From the NCBI RefSeq assembly GCF_024494565.1, contig NZ_JANHDN010000001.1, forward strand, positions 1 through 64,000: a DNA stretch of 64,000 bases, read 5' to 3'. Shown piece by piece: positions 19,139-27,367 of the stretch. Made by a program: the position numbers and the translations under genes. Within the stretch, counting starts at the first letter, position 1; each line of letters starts with the position of its first letter. The notes under the pieces are model-generated. The model saw nothing but the letters and a program-made list of their open reading frames with translations, was not told the DNA's origin and made no database searches. This stretch comes from Halorubrum rutilum. GTDB taxonomy: Archaea > Halobacteriota > Halobacteria > Halobacteriales > Haloferacaceae.

Positions 19139-19174
19139 GCGCGAGAGGCGTCTGACGAGTATTTAAAACAGAGC

Positions 19175-19428
19175 GCGGTGGCGCGCCTCCGAGCGGCCGC
19201 CACCGGCGGCCGCGAGGTGACCGCGAGGGAGTCGGACCGGCGCCGCTGCGCCGGTCCGACGAGGCTGGGGAGGCGTGAGGCGCTGTGCGGTGCGGTCGGG
19301 TGGGACTCAAAGGGGCGGCCGCGAGGATGACGGCGCGCGACGTAAGGACCGCAGGAACGAGTGAAACGAGTGACGAGGACCGCAGCGAGCGCACCGAGTC
19401 CTCGCGGCCGGGGCTTTGGAGGTGTTCG
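19175..19428 (+). ncRNA. Dispersed structured intergenic element, copy A
   Basis: About 250 bp. Helix 1 is the 5' hairpin (CGCGGT 19174-19179 with ACCGCG 19220-19225, then CCTC with GAGG, then GCGGCCGCC with GGCGGCCGC). Helix 2 is a perfect 13-bp hairpin (19231-19243 with 19248-19260). Helix 3 is a long-range pairing of CGGCCGCGAGGA (19316-19327) with TCCTCGCGGCCG (19399-19410). The block gggactcaaagggg (19302-19315) is shared by copies A-C. A TATA-like TTTAAAA at 19162-19168 lies 14 nt before cggtgg, the same spacing as in copy 0. A degenerate 3' echo (cggctggggctttggcggtgttc) ends near 19481. It could be an RNA gene family or a structured mobile repeat. Confidence 0.6.
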
Positions 19429-19519
19429 TCGCAGAGCCGTTGATGGCGTACAGCCGAGCGGCTGGGGCTTTGGCGGTGTTCACGGAGCCATCGACCGCAA
19501 CGACGGATAGCCGATCCGT

Positions 19520-20455
19520 TCAGCCGAACAGCCCCTTGATCTTCTCGACGACCGACTCGTCCTCGTCGTCGGCCTCGGCCTCTCGCCGCTGCTGCTCCCG
19601 GAGCTCCCGGAGCTTCGCGGCCTGGTCGTCGGTCCCCTCGCCGCTCGCGGTCTTCTTCTCGCCGCCCTGGAGCCCCTTCAGCTCCGAGACCGCGTCGTTG
19701 ACAGTGCCGGAAGTCGTCCGGGTCTCGGTGGCCGAGCCGGCGAGCTTCTCGCGGTCGACGTCGACGTCGTCGACCGCGCTCGTGTCCAGCTCCAGCCGGC
19801 GCGTCTCGCTGCGCTCGACGCCGCCCCACGTCAGCTCCGCGTCCTCCAGCTCGCGCTCGATGTCGGCCCGCACGTCGGCCTCGGTGACCGTTTCGCCGTC
19901 GTCGCCCGCGCCGGCGTCGCCGCCGGTGCCTCCCGCGGCGTCCGCCGCGCGTCCGCCGGCGGCGCCCGCGGCCGCGCTCGTCGCGCGCTCGACGCGGTGG
20001 GCGACCAGGGCGCCGCCGGTCGCGGCGATGACGGCGACGAGCCCGAGGGTGTACACCGCGACCACCTGCGCGCTGTAGTCGGTCGCGGTGGGGACGTTCC
20101 AGTTGTACGGGTACGCCCACGTGAACAGCCCGACGGCGACGAGGGTGATCGCGGCCCCGACGCCGGCGAGGTACAGCATCCGCCGGTCCACGGGGAGCAG
20201 CACGACGACGCCGAGCAGGAGGACCGGCAGTCCGACCGCGGCGGCGACGGCGGCGACCTCCCGGACGGCGTACGTCGACAGCGCCTCCGGCGGGAGCGTC
20301 GCGCTGTAAAAGAAGACGGCGACGCCGATCAGTCCGAGCCCAATCCCGGCGAAGAAGAGCCCGAAGCCCGCGTACACGTCGATCGTCCGGTCGGGGTCGC
20401 CGACGTAGCGCCGGTAGTACCCCAAGAGGCGGTTCTCCGTGTTCGACTCGCTCAT
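19520..20455 (-). CDS. Haloarchaeal membrane protein with acidic cytoplasmic tail
   Basis: 311 aa. Four hydrophobic segments occupy about residues 28-50, 64-88, 92-112 and 128-150. The remaining ~155 residues form a charged tail of Ala/Gly linker plus acidic helices, ending in a predicted amphipathic helix (DQAAKLRELREQQRREAEA). The layout suggests a membrane scaffold, and I know similar proteins only as conserved haloarchaeal DUFs. The tail-end KIKGLFG motif could associate with the membrane. The gene lies just downstream of element copy A and is convergent with it. Confidence 0.65.
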   Translation of the reverse strand: MSESNTENRLLGYYRRYVGDPDRTIDVYAGFGLFFAGIGLGLIGVAVFFYSATLPPEALSTYAVREVAAVAAAVGLPVLLLGVVVLLPVDRRMLYLAGVGAAITLVAVGLFTWAYPYNWNVPTATDYSAQVVAVYTLGLVAVIAATGGALVAHRVERATSAAAGAAGGRAADAAGGTGGDAGAGDDGETVTEADVRADIERELEDAELTWGGVERSETRRLELDTSAVDDVDVDREKLAGSATETRTTSGTVNDAVSELKGLQGGEKKTASGEGTDDQAAKLRELREQQRREAEADDEDESVVEKIKGLFG

Positions 20456-20636
20456 ACCGGACGGTCGCCGCCGACTCTAATGATTGTTACCCCGCGGTGC
20501 CGGCTGCGCGAGCGCCGGCGCCGGGGGGCCGCGCACTCGATCGGGGGACCCCGACTCCCCGTTTCGACCCCCCCGTTTCGACCCCGTCACCCCGTGCGCT
20601 TTTGAGGGCACGGGTCCACGACTCAACCGATAGCCC

Positions 20637-20816
20637 GTGTCACTCAACTGCCCTCGCTGCGGAACGACCCTGTCGACGTTCGCGCTCGGCGGGGCGACGG
20701 CGGTCGCCTGCGACGACTGCGGCTACGCCGGCGTCGAGGCCGACCACTCGGGCGAGCCGCGGCTCGTCGAGAGCTGGGAGGACGCCTTCGCGCGCTTCCA
20801 AGAGGAACGCGACTGA
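20637..20816 (+). CDS. Small zinc-ribbon protein
   Basis: 59 aa from a GTG start. The pattern CPRC, then 19 residues, then CDDC forms a compact zinc ribbon (NCPRCGTTLSTF and ACDDCGYAGVEA), followed by an acidic helix ending FARFQEERD. The stop is 2 bp before the next ATG, so it heads a likely operon of three to four genes. Such haloarchaeal ribbons are usually presumed nucleic-acid or protein adaptors. No specific role is claimed. Confidence 0.7.
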   Translation: MSLNCPRCGTTLSTFALGGATAVACDDCGYAGVEADHSGEPRLVESWEDAFARFQEERD

Positions 20817-20818
20817 CC

Positions 20819-21514
20819 ATGCCGACCATCGACATCACCGACGACCACCGCGACCGTATCAAGTCGCTCCGCGAGGAGCTGGCGGCGGCCCACGCCGGCC
20901 CGTACGCCTCCGTCGACACCGAGGACGCGCTCGCGTACCTCCTCGACCTGGCCGACGCCGTCGACGACCCGGAGCGCGCCGCGGACGCGACCGCGCTCGG
21001 CGGCGACGAGGCGACCGAAGGGGCGCCGACCGACGGCCGGACCGCGGACGAGAGCGCCCCGCCGTTCGACCGCGAGCACGCCCGGGAGCGGCTCGAATCC
21101 CGCCCGCGGCGCCACGCCGATCCGGACGCCGCCGAGGAGCCGGACGTGTACGAGGTCGCGGCCGCGCTCGACGTGACCGGTCGCAGCGACATGACGAAAG
21201 CGGAGCTGGTCGAGGCGACGCTCGACGCCGCCGAGTCGCTGTCGGCCGACCCCTTCGCGTGGGCCGGCGTCGAACTCGACGGCGGCGACGAGACGGACGA
21301 TGGCGACGGGGAGACCGACGAGACGGCGACCGAGAGCGACGACGGCGGGGGATCCGACCAGCTCGACGCGATGATGAGCCTCCTCGACACCCACGACGAC
21401 AAGTGGAGCGAGGGGGACGGCGACGCGCGGTACGAGGTCGAACTGCCCGACGGCGACGTCGAGACGGCGCGCACCAAGGACGACGTGCGCGCGCTGCTGT
21501 TCAGGAACTACTGA
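20819..21514 (+). CDS. Conserved acidic haloarchaeal protein, unknown function
   Basis: 231 aa. The N-terminal segment ITDDHRDRIKSLREELAA with a small helical domain resembles antitoxin-like or ribbon-associated haloarchaeal proteins. A central stretch VYEVAAALDVTGRSDMTKAELVEATLDAAE fits a SAP/Rho-N-like helix-extension-helix near residues 118-148. The C-terminal part holds YEVELPDGDVETARTKDDVRALLFRNY. Acidic linkers separate the units. Spacing suggests translation coupled with the zinc-ribbon gene. Confidence 0.6.
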   Translation: MPTIDITDDHRDRIKSLREELAAAHAGPYASVDTEDALAYLLDLADAVDDPERAADATALGGDEATEGAPTDGRTADESAPPFDREHARERLESRPRRHADPDAAEEPDVYEVAAALDVTGRSDMTKAELVEATLDAAESLSADPFAWAGVELDGGDETDDGDGETDETATESDDGGGSDQLDAMMSLLDTHDDKWSEGDGDARYEVELPDGDVETARTKDDVRALLFRNY

Positions 21515-21520
21515 CGACCC

Positions 21521-21865
21521 ATGGGACTGCTGTCGAGACTGCGCGCCTGGATCGCGGGGACGGCCGGCGACGACGAGAGCGCGGCGTCGTCGACCGATTC
21601 CGAGGGAGCGGCGACCGCCGAGGACGGCGAGAGCGCCGGCGGCGACGAGGCGACCGGGCTCGACCCGAGCGCTGCGACCGAGACCCGGACCGCGGCGACG
21701 GACGACGCGGTCGACGCGCTCCGCGACGTGCGACGGTCGCAGGAGGCCGCGCCGGCCGACGGGGACGCCGACTCTCACGGGGACGTCGACCCCGACGAGG
21801 CCGCTGACTCCGATTCCGACGGCGACCCGGGTGACCCCGACGGCGCCGATCGAGACGCGTCCTGA
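21521..21865 (+). CDS. Small highly acidic protein, unknown function
   Basis: 114 aa. A short amphipathic N-terminal helix (MGLLSRLRAWIAGTAG) precedes a disordered, Asp/Glu/Ala-rich tail. It begins 6 bp after the previous stop. The tail may mask overlapping reading frames, so coding status rests mainly on operon position and codon-position GC bias. Confidence 0.5.
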   Translation: MGLLSRLRAWIAGTAGDDESAASSTDSEGAATAEDGESAGGDEATGLDPSAATETRTAATDDAVDALRDVRRSQEAAPADGDADSHGDVDPDEAADSDSDGDPGDPDGADRDAS

Positions 21866-21923
21866 CCGGGCCGACGCCGCCCGTCTCACGAAACGTTAGG
21901 TGTCCCGGGCCGAACACTCCCGT

Positions 21924-22520
21924 ATGACCGATCCGAACGAGCGAGACGGGACCGCCGAGAGCGACGCCGCCGCTCCCGACGTCGACGATGACGCCGCCGA
22001 TTCCGACGACGACGATGACGCCGCCGTCACCGACCGCGACCGCGAGCTCGTCGACCGGACGATCGAGCTCGCCGAGGAGGCGGTGGAGCGCGGGAACACC
22101 CCGTTCGGCGCGCTCCTCGTCGTCGACGGCGAGGTCGTCGCCGAGGCGCGCAACGAGACCAGGACCGAGGACGACCTCGCGGCGCACCCGGAGCTGGCGC
22201 TCGCGCGGCGGGCCGGCCGCGAGCTCGACGCCGACGAACGGGCGCGCTGCACGATGTACGCCAGCACGGAGCCCTGTCCGATGTGCGCGACGGGGATCCA
22301 CTACGCCGGGCTCGGCCGCGTCGTCTTCGGCGTCGCGGGCGAGACGCTCGACGAGCTCACCGGCGACGTCGTCGCCGTTCCCTGCGAAGAGGTGATCCGC
22401 CGGGCCGACGGCGAGACGACGGTCGAGGGGCCGATCGCGACCGAGGCCGCGATGGCGGTCCACGAGTCGTTCTACGGGGACGGGGACGAGAACGGGGACG
22501 GGTCCGCCGGGGAGTCGTAG
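21924..22520 (+). CDS. Nucleoside/nucleobase deaminase (CDA superfamily)
   Basis: 198 aa. After an acidic N-terminal extension of ~35 residues, the cytidine-deaminase fold follows, with NTPFGALLVVDGEVVAEARNE and the zinc site HPE (near 92) plus EPCPMCATGIHYAGLG. The proton-shuttle motif reads HPE, where guanine and tRNA-adenosine deaminases usually have HAE. The family is close to guanine deaminase or TadA. The size and absence of tRNA-binding extensions favour a free base or nucleoside substrate. Confidence 0.82.
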   Translation: MTDPNERDGTAESDAAAPDVDDDAADSDDDDDAAVTDRDRELVDRTIELAEEAVERGNTPFGALLVVDGEVVAEARNETRTEDDLAAHPELALARRAGRELDADERARCTMYASTEPCPMCATGIHYAGLGRVVFGVAGETLDELTGDVVAVPCEEVIRRADGETTVEGPIATEAAMAVHESFYGDGDENGDGSAGES

Positions 22521-22547
22521 CGTGCGGGGTCGAATTCTGCGGGCGTC

Positions 22548-23567
22548 ATGAGCGGGACGCCCTCGATCGTCGCGGTCGGCGCCGCGGCGATCGACGAGTG
22601 GTACGCCGTCAGCAACCTCCCCGAGCCGGACGGCGGCGCGTTCGCGAGCGAGGTAACGACCGCGTTCGGCGGCGTGGGCGCGAACGTCGCCGTCGGGCTC
22701 GATCGCCTCGGCCGCGACGTTGGCCTCGTCAGCCGCGTCGGCGACGACGAGTACGGCCGTCGCGCCCGCGGCTACCTCGCCGAGACGGGCGTGGACGCCT
22801 CGCGCGTGGCGGTCGGCGACGACCCGACCACCCGCTCGCTCGTCCTCAGCGCGCCCGACGGCGAGCGCGCGATCGTCACGACCGGCGAGAGCTTCCGCGG
22901 GCTCCGGCTCGCTCCCGGCGACCGCGAGGCGATCGCCGCGGCCGACGTCGCCTTCCTCACCGGCTACACGCCCGACGCGGTCTCGCGGGGCGTCCTGTCG
23001 GTCGTCGAGTCGACCGCGGACCCGCCCGCGCTCGTCTTCGACCTCTCCGGGCCGGTCGAGGAGCTGGTCGGGCGCGGTACCGAGCCCGGGACGGTTCACC
23101 GCCTCCTCCACCGGGCCGACCTGTTCGTCGCCGGCGATGTCGCCGCCGCGGCCTACTTCGGAAGCGAGGCGGCCGCGGTCGACCGGATCGCGGCCGCACA
23201 GCGGGCGCGAGACGGCGCGGCCGGCGGGACCCGAAGCGCCACCCCCGCGGCCGACGGCCGGCCGCGCGCCGTCCTCACCCACGGCGCCGACGGGATGACG
23301 GTCGTCGCCGCCGGCGACTCGCGGCGGTTCGACGCCTTCGACGTCGACGTGGTCGACGCGACGGGCGCCGGCGACGCGTTCGTCGCGGGGCTGATCGACC
23401 GGTGGGTCGCGGGGAGCGGATCCCCGACGGGTATCGAGGGCGACGACCTCGCCGACGGCGTCCGCTTCGCGGCCGCGGTCGCCGCGATCAACTGTACCGA
23501 GCGGTTCGCGCAGGGCGGGCTCCCGACCCGCGAGGCGGTCGAGCGGTTCCTCGCCGAGCGGGAGTAG
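22548..23567 (+). CDS. PfkB-family sugar/nucleoside kinase
   Basis: 339 aa, ribokinase fold. PfkB signature 1 is seen as FGGVGANVAVGLDRLG near residue 40, and signature 2 as DVVDATGAGDAFVAGLI near 270, with the catalytic Asp in GAGD. The substrate is not decidable; haloarchaeal PfkB proteins act on sugars or nucleosides. It lies 27 bp after the deaminase gene on the same strand, so a purine/pyrimidine salvage context is plausible but unproven. Confidence 0.85.
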   Translation: MSGTPSIVAVGAAAIDEWYAVSNLPEPDGGAFASEVTTAFGGVGANVAVGLDRLGRDVGLVSRVGDDEYGRRARGYLAETGVDASRVAVGDDPTTRSLVLSAPDGERAIVTTGESFRGLRLAPGDREAIAAADVAFLTGYTPDAVSRGVLSVVESTADPPALVFDLSGPVEELVGRGTEPGTVHRLLHRADLFVAGDVAAAAYFGSEAAAVDRIAAAQRARDGAAGGTRSATPAADGRPRAVLTHGADGMTVVAAGDSRRFDAFDVDVVDATGAGDAFVAGLIDRWVAGSGSPTGIEGDDLADGVRFAAAVAAINCTERFAQGGLPTREAVERFLAERE

Positions 23568-23585
23568 CCCGGACCGGCGCCGGAC

Positions 23586-24413
23586 TCACCGCGCCTCGTC
23601 CGCCCGCGCGACGAGTTCGGCGACCCGGTCCGGGTCGACCGGGGCGGTGGTCTCGCCGCCCTCCTTCAGCGCCGTCCCGACGACGACGCCGTCGGCGACC
23701 GACAGGGCGTCGCCGACCGTCTCCGCGCTGACCCCGCTCCCGACGAGGACCGGCGTGTCGAGCCCGTGCGCGTCGCGCTCGGCGACGACCGCCTCCAGCG
23801 CCTCCGGGTCCGTCGCCTCGCCGGTCCCCCGCCCGGAGGCGATCACGGCGTCGGCGAGGCCCCGCTCGGCGGTGTCGGCGAACGATTCCGCGGTGTACCC
23901 CTCGGCCGCGAGCGGCGCGGAGTGTTTCACGTCGGTGTCGGCGAATATCCCGACGTCGACGCCGAGCGCCTCCCGGAGCCGGAGCGTCTCGTGGGCCCGC
24001 CCCTCCACGACCCCCTGGTCCGTGACGCGGGCGCCGGTGTGGACGTTCACGCGGACGTAGTCGGCGCCGACCGCGGCCGCGACGGAGAGGGCCGCCTCGG
24101 CGTCGTTCCGGAGGACGTTGACCCCGAGCGGGAGGTCGGTCTCGGCGGCGACCGCGGTCGCGGCGCGCGTGACGGCCGCGACGACGTGTTTCGGCGCGTC
24201 GTCGGGGTAGAAGGGGGCGTCGCCGAAGTTCTCGACCACGATCCCGTCGACGCCGCCGCGGTCGAGGGCGCGGGCGTCGGCCGCGGCGCGGTCGAGCGCC
24301 TCCCGCATCGCGCGGGCGCCGTCGGCCGGCGCCTTCGGCGCGCCCGGGAGGGGCGGGAGGTGTACCATGCCGATCACCGGGGCGTCCGTGCCGAAGGTGG
24401 TCTCGAACTCCAT
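23586..24413 (-). CDS. BtpA/SgcQ family protein
   Basis: 275 aa TIM-barrel-like protein. The signature GMVHLPPLPGAPKAP at residues 14-28, then DGIVVENFGDAPFYP and PLGVNVLRNDAEAALSVA, are BtpA family hallmarks. BtpA homologs are linked to photosystem I stability in cyanobacteria, but in archaea the role is unknown. The ATG was selected because a TATA-like CTTATG lies about 27 bp upstream (24440-24446). It is convergent with the PfkB gene. Confidence 0.82.
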   Translation of the reverse strand: MEFETTFGTDAPVIGMVHLPPLPGAPKAPADGARAMREALDRAAADARALDRGGVDGIVVENFGDAPFYPDDAPKHVVAAVTRAATAVAAETDLPLGVNVLRNDAEAALSVAAAVGADYVRVNVHTGARVTDQGVVEGRAHETLRLREALGVDVGIFADTDVKHSAPLAAEGYTAESFADTAERGLADAVIASGRGTGEATDPEALEAVVAERDAHGLDTPVLVGSGVSAETVGDALSVADGVVVGTALKEGGETTAPVDPDRVAELVARADEAR

Positions 24414-24509
24414 GTCACCGGCAGCGACGCCCGCGCCCCTCATAAGCCCCTCCCATACCCGCCCCCACACGGTTTAGTCGACCGCGGTCGAATCCCCCGA
24501 CGAGGGCCC

Positions 24510-24959
24510 ATGAGCCTCGACGTCGACGACGACCCCGCGACCCGGAGCGGCGAGCTGACGCTCGTCCTCTCGCTCGGCGCGGCGCGGCGGCTCGCCGATC
24601 CCCCGGCGGCCTTCGCGGACGCCCGGCGCTGGAGCCGGTACGTCGGGATCGTCGCCAACGACGCCGACGCGGTCGAGCGGTTCGTCCGCGAGCACGGCGT
24701 CGAGAACGACTACGCGCTCCGCAACTGGGACAAGTGGGGGACGCTCGGCGACGTCTACGGCGAGGCCGACACGCCGCGGCACGTGTTCGTCGGCACCGAC
24801 TCCTCCGACCGCCGCGTCGCGACGCACGTCGGCTTCGAGTACCGCGACGTCCGCGAGGCGGCCGAGCGGGCCGACTGGGAGCTCGGCGAGCCCGGATCCA
24901 ACGACGACCCCGGCCTTCTCGACCGTCTCCGCCGTGCGGTGAGCGATCGGATCGGCTGA
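24510..24959 (+). CDS. Conserved haloarchaeal protein (DUF7124-like), paralog of the gene at 60.84 kb
   Basis: 149 aa. The core ADARRWSRYVGIVAND..., then RHVFVGTDSSDRRVATHVGFEYRDVREAAE, matches the paralog ending at 61263 (NARQWTEYVGVVSE, RHVFVGVDEEDEAVAEATGWE). The conserved pattern W-(S/T)-x-Y-V-G, then a charged loop, then HVFVG, suggests a small alpha/beta domain. The first 25 residues (GELTLVLSLGAARRLADP) correspond to MTLAFELEALKALADP in the paralog. No biochemical role is known to me. Confidence 0.7.
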   Translation: MSLDVDDDPATRSGELTLVLSLGAARRLADPPAAFADARRWSRYVGIVANDADAVERFVREHGVENDYALRNWDKWGTLGDVYGEADTPRHVFVGTDSSDRRVATHVGFEYRDVREAAERADWELGEPGSNDDPGLLDRLRRAVSDRIG

Positions 24960-25008
24960 GCGACGGTCGAATCCCGTTCGCCGCGCCGACGATTCAGAAT
25001 TAATACCG

Positions 25009-25262
25009 CGGTGGCGCGTGCCGACGAGCGCCCGAAGGGTGCGAGTCGCACGCGCGAGGGAGTCGCGAACGCCCGCAGGGCGTGAGCGACGAGGCTGGGG
25101 AGGCGTGAGGTGCTGTGCTGGGCGGAGCGGGGCGGGACTCAAAGGGGCAGCCGCGAGGGCGACGGCGCGGGACGCGAGGACCGCAGGGAGCGAGCCTCGC
25201 GAGCGACCGAGGACCGCAGCGACCGCACCGAGCCCTCGCGGCTGGGGCTTTGGCGGTGTTCT
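25009..25262 (+). ncRNA. Dispersed structured intergenic element, copy B
   Basis: Helix 1: GCGCGTG with a bulged C then CGAC (25014-25025) pairs with GTCG-CACGCGC (25045-25055), capped by GCGCCC-GAA-GGGTGC (25028-25042). Helix 2: gtcgc-gaa-cgccc-gca-gggcg-tga-gcgac (25062-25090). Helix 3: CAGCCGCGAGGG (25148-25159) pairs with CCCTCGCGGCTG (25233-25244). Compared with copies A and C, helix positions change in pairs. AT-rich AATTAATA at 24998-25005 precedes the cggtgg start. A degenerate 3' echo runs to about 25312. The rest of the 24960-25449 gap holds no convincing gene. Confidence 0.6.
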
Positions 25263-25449
25263 CGGTGGACGCAGTCACGTATCGCCGAGCCGCTGGGACT
25301 TCGGAGATGTTCGCCTTCGGTTCGTCGTCAGACTCGTACGAACGACCGAATGAGTCTCCGGAAGCCACCGGCCCGTCGAACCCTGCGACTCTCGCAAACA
25401 CTCGGTCCGGCACCGAAGGTACAAGCCGCTCGTCGCCCAACGCCGTCGC

Positions 25450-25800
25450 ATGGCGTCATCGCTCGCGGACGAGCCGGTCGAACCGTCGGAGGAGGGAGAC
25501 GAGCCGCTGACCGAGGACGGGTACGCCGAGTACCTCGCCGAGCTCGGGGACGCGTGGGAGGTCGTCGACGACCACCACCTGGAGGCGACCTACGAGTTCG
25601 ACGACTTCGCGTCCGCGCTGGCGTTCACCAACGACGTCGGCGAGCTCGCCGAGGCGGAGTGGCACCACCCAGACCTGCACCTGTCGTGGGGGGAGGTCGG
25701 GGTCGAGATGTGGAGCCACGACATCGGCGGGCTCCACGAGTCCGACTTCGTGATGGCCGCGCGCATGGACCGGATCTACGAGGGCTACGGCGACGACTGA
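25450..25800 (+). CDS. 4a-hydroxytetrahydrobiopterin dehydratase (PCD/DCoH)
   Basis: 116 aa. The PCD motif is clear: [20 protein letters not shown] supplies the active-site His residues and the following strand, and the domain ends [17 protein letters not shown]. The enzyme dehydrates 4a-hydroxy-tetrahydropterins formed by aromatic amino-acid hydroxylases, and may serve pterin-related metabolism in haloarchaea. The N-terminal ~20 residues are an acidic extension. The gene follows repeat copy B, and its own promoter is not obvious. Confidence 0.88.
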   Translation: MASSLADEPVEPSEEGDEPLTEDGYAEYLAELGDAWEVVDDHHLEATYEFDDFASALAFTNDVGELAEAEWHHPDLHLSWGEVGVEMWSHDIGGLHESDFVMAARMDRIYEGYGDD

Positions 25801-25945
25801 GCCGCCCGCCCCGGACGCGTCAACCCGCCCTTCCGGTCGAGCGTCGTCCACCGATCGGGCGTCGTCAATCGATCGGGCGTCGTCTCCTGACCGGGGCGAC
25901 GCGACAACGGACGGGTTTAAAACCCTCCCGGCGAAAACGGAGGCA

Positions 25946-26428
25946 ATGAGCGCGAACGTCTTCCTGGTCCCGATCGACCCGGAGAACTTCGACCGAACGG
26001 TCCGGTCCGCGGTCGATCTCACCGAGTACGACGACCGGCCGGAGCCCCTGGCGGACCTCGACGAGGCCCGGCTGTGGGCCGTCGACGACGAGAGCGGCAA
26101 CGGCTCCACCTTCGAGCGAATGTCCGAGGGCGACCTCCTGCTGTTCTACCACGACGGCGAGTACCTCGCGACCGGCCGCGTCGGCACGACCTTCGAGGAC
26201 GAGGACCGCTGGGTCTCCGGCACGTTCTGGACCGCGTTCCCCACGACCCGCGTCTACACCGTCACCGACTTCGCGGCGGTCTCCGCGCCGAAGCGCGCCG
26301 TCAACGCCATCTTCGACTACTCCGCCTCCTACACGCCCGGCTTCATGCGCGTCGCCGACTCGCGGGTGAACGCCGAGCTCTCCTCCATCGAGTCCGCCAT
26401 CGAGCACTACACGAAGCGGAACGCGTAG
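25946..26428 (+). CDS. Small conserved protein with EVE/PUA-like fold cues
   Basis: 160 aa. The order FLVPIDPENFDRTV, then MSEGDLLLFYHDGEYLATGRVG, then WVSGTFWTAFPTTRVYTVTDF suggests a PUA/EVE-like beta-barrel, in which GD-hh-hFY-G-aTG-R-V is typical. That fold reads modified bases in RNA or DNA, but the match is weak and no role is claimed. TATA GTTTAAAAC (25914-25923) sits ~27 bp upstream, and GGAGG lies 2 nt before the ATG, so a leaderless or very short leader is likely. Confidence 0.6.
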   Translation: MSANVFLVPIDPENFDRTVRSAVDLTEYDDRPEPLADLDEARLWAVDDESGNGSTFERMSEGDLLLFYHDGEYLATGRVGTTFEDEDRWVSGTFWTAFPTTRVYTVTDFAAVSAPKRAVNAIFDYSASYTPGFMRVADSRVNAELSSIESAIEHYTKRNA

Positions 26429-26458
26429 CCGACGCGCCGTCCCGCTCCTCGCCCGCCG

Positions 26459-27367
26459 TCAGACCGCCTCGAACAGCGCTTCGTACGCGGTCCCGTAGCG
26501 CTCCACGACCCGTTCCGGATCCCCCCGGACCTCGCCGCCGAGCGCCGGCAGATCGACCGTCGCCACCGGCTCGATCATGTCGGTCACGGTCCCCGTGTGC
26601 TCCTCCATGGTCCCCTCGCGGGGGCTCCTCGAGGCGACCGCACGCGCCTTCGCGTAGCGGTCGCCCGCGTAGATCCGCGCCCGTCCGGGGTCGACGACGG
26701 CGACCGCGTCTGGCGCCACCGGTCCGCCCCGCGGGAGCGGGTCGGCCACGTCCGCGTACGACTCGACGGCGACGGGGACCGCCGTCGCCGCGATCCGCTC
26801 CGCGAGCCGGTCGAACGCCGGGAGGTACTCCGCGGCCATCACGTCGTTGAACGCCGCCACGTCGTCCACGCGGGTCGCGTCCGCGAGCGGGAGCCGCGCC
26901 GCGAGGTCGTCGGGCAGGAGCCCCGCCGCCTCGGCCGCGCCGTTGACGACGAACCGGCTCCCCTCCGCGCCCGTGACGCGGTCGCAGAGGAACGTGCGGT
27001 CCGCGTCGCCGAGCATCCCGGTCCGCCCGGGCGTCGGCCGCCAGAGCCGGTGGACGGGGTTGATCGACTCGGGCGCGACCGTCTCGGGGCGACGCCCCCC
27101 GCCGACCGCGGCGAGCGGTCGGGTGCTCGCGGCCGCGAGGCGCCGCGCGTCCTTCCCGTAGAGCCGGCCGCCGTCGGTCGCGATCCGGTAGTCGTCGTGG
27201 TCGAACCAGTGGTCGTTGCCGGCGCGGGGCTTGACGCCGACCGCGTCGCCGCGTCGCTCGGCGAGCCACGCGGCCAGCCCCGTCGAGAACGTCGTCTTGC
27301 CGGCGTCGACGCGGGCGCCGCCCGCGACGAGCAGGACCGGCGCGTCGTCGGGTCGGCTCCCGCTCAC
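26459..27367 (-). CDS. P-loop ATPase domain protein, unknown substrate
   Basis: 302 aa. The glycine loop VAGGARVDAGKTTFSTGLA near residues 11-30 is a Walker-A with DxGKT, as in MobB, DTB-synthetase and deoxy-sugar type SIMIBI NTPases. GVKPRAGNDHWFDHDDY at ~45 and ADRTFLCDRV near 120 are unusual conserved islands. The GTG start overlaps the upstream gene's stop by 4 bp, so the two are coupled. It is not a close match to any enzyme I can name. Confidence 0.68.
   Translation of the reverse strand: MSGSRPDDAPVLLVAGGARVDAGKTTFSTGLAAWLAERRGDAVGVKPRAGNDHWFDHDDYRIATDGGRLYGKDARRLAAASTRPLAAVGGGRRPETVAPESINPVHRLWRPTPGRTGMLGDADRTFLCDRVTGAEGSRFVVNGAAEAAGLLPDDLAARLPLADATRVDDVAAFNDVMAAEYLPAFDRLAERIAATAVPVAVESYADVADPLPRGGPVAPDAVAVVDPGRARIYAGDRYAKARAVASRSPREGTMEEHTGTVTDMIEPVATVDLPALGGEVRGDPERVVERYGTAYEALFEAV

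Noticed and set aside
25018..25510. Open frames inside repeat copies A, B and C
   Set aside because: The same frame remnants (GWDSKGQPRGRR-like) recur with structure-preserving changes that alter the protein, so selection acts on the nucleic acid and not on a peptide.
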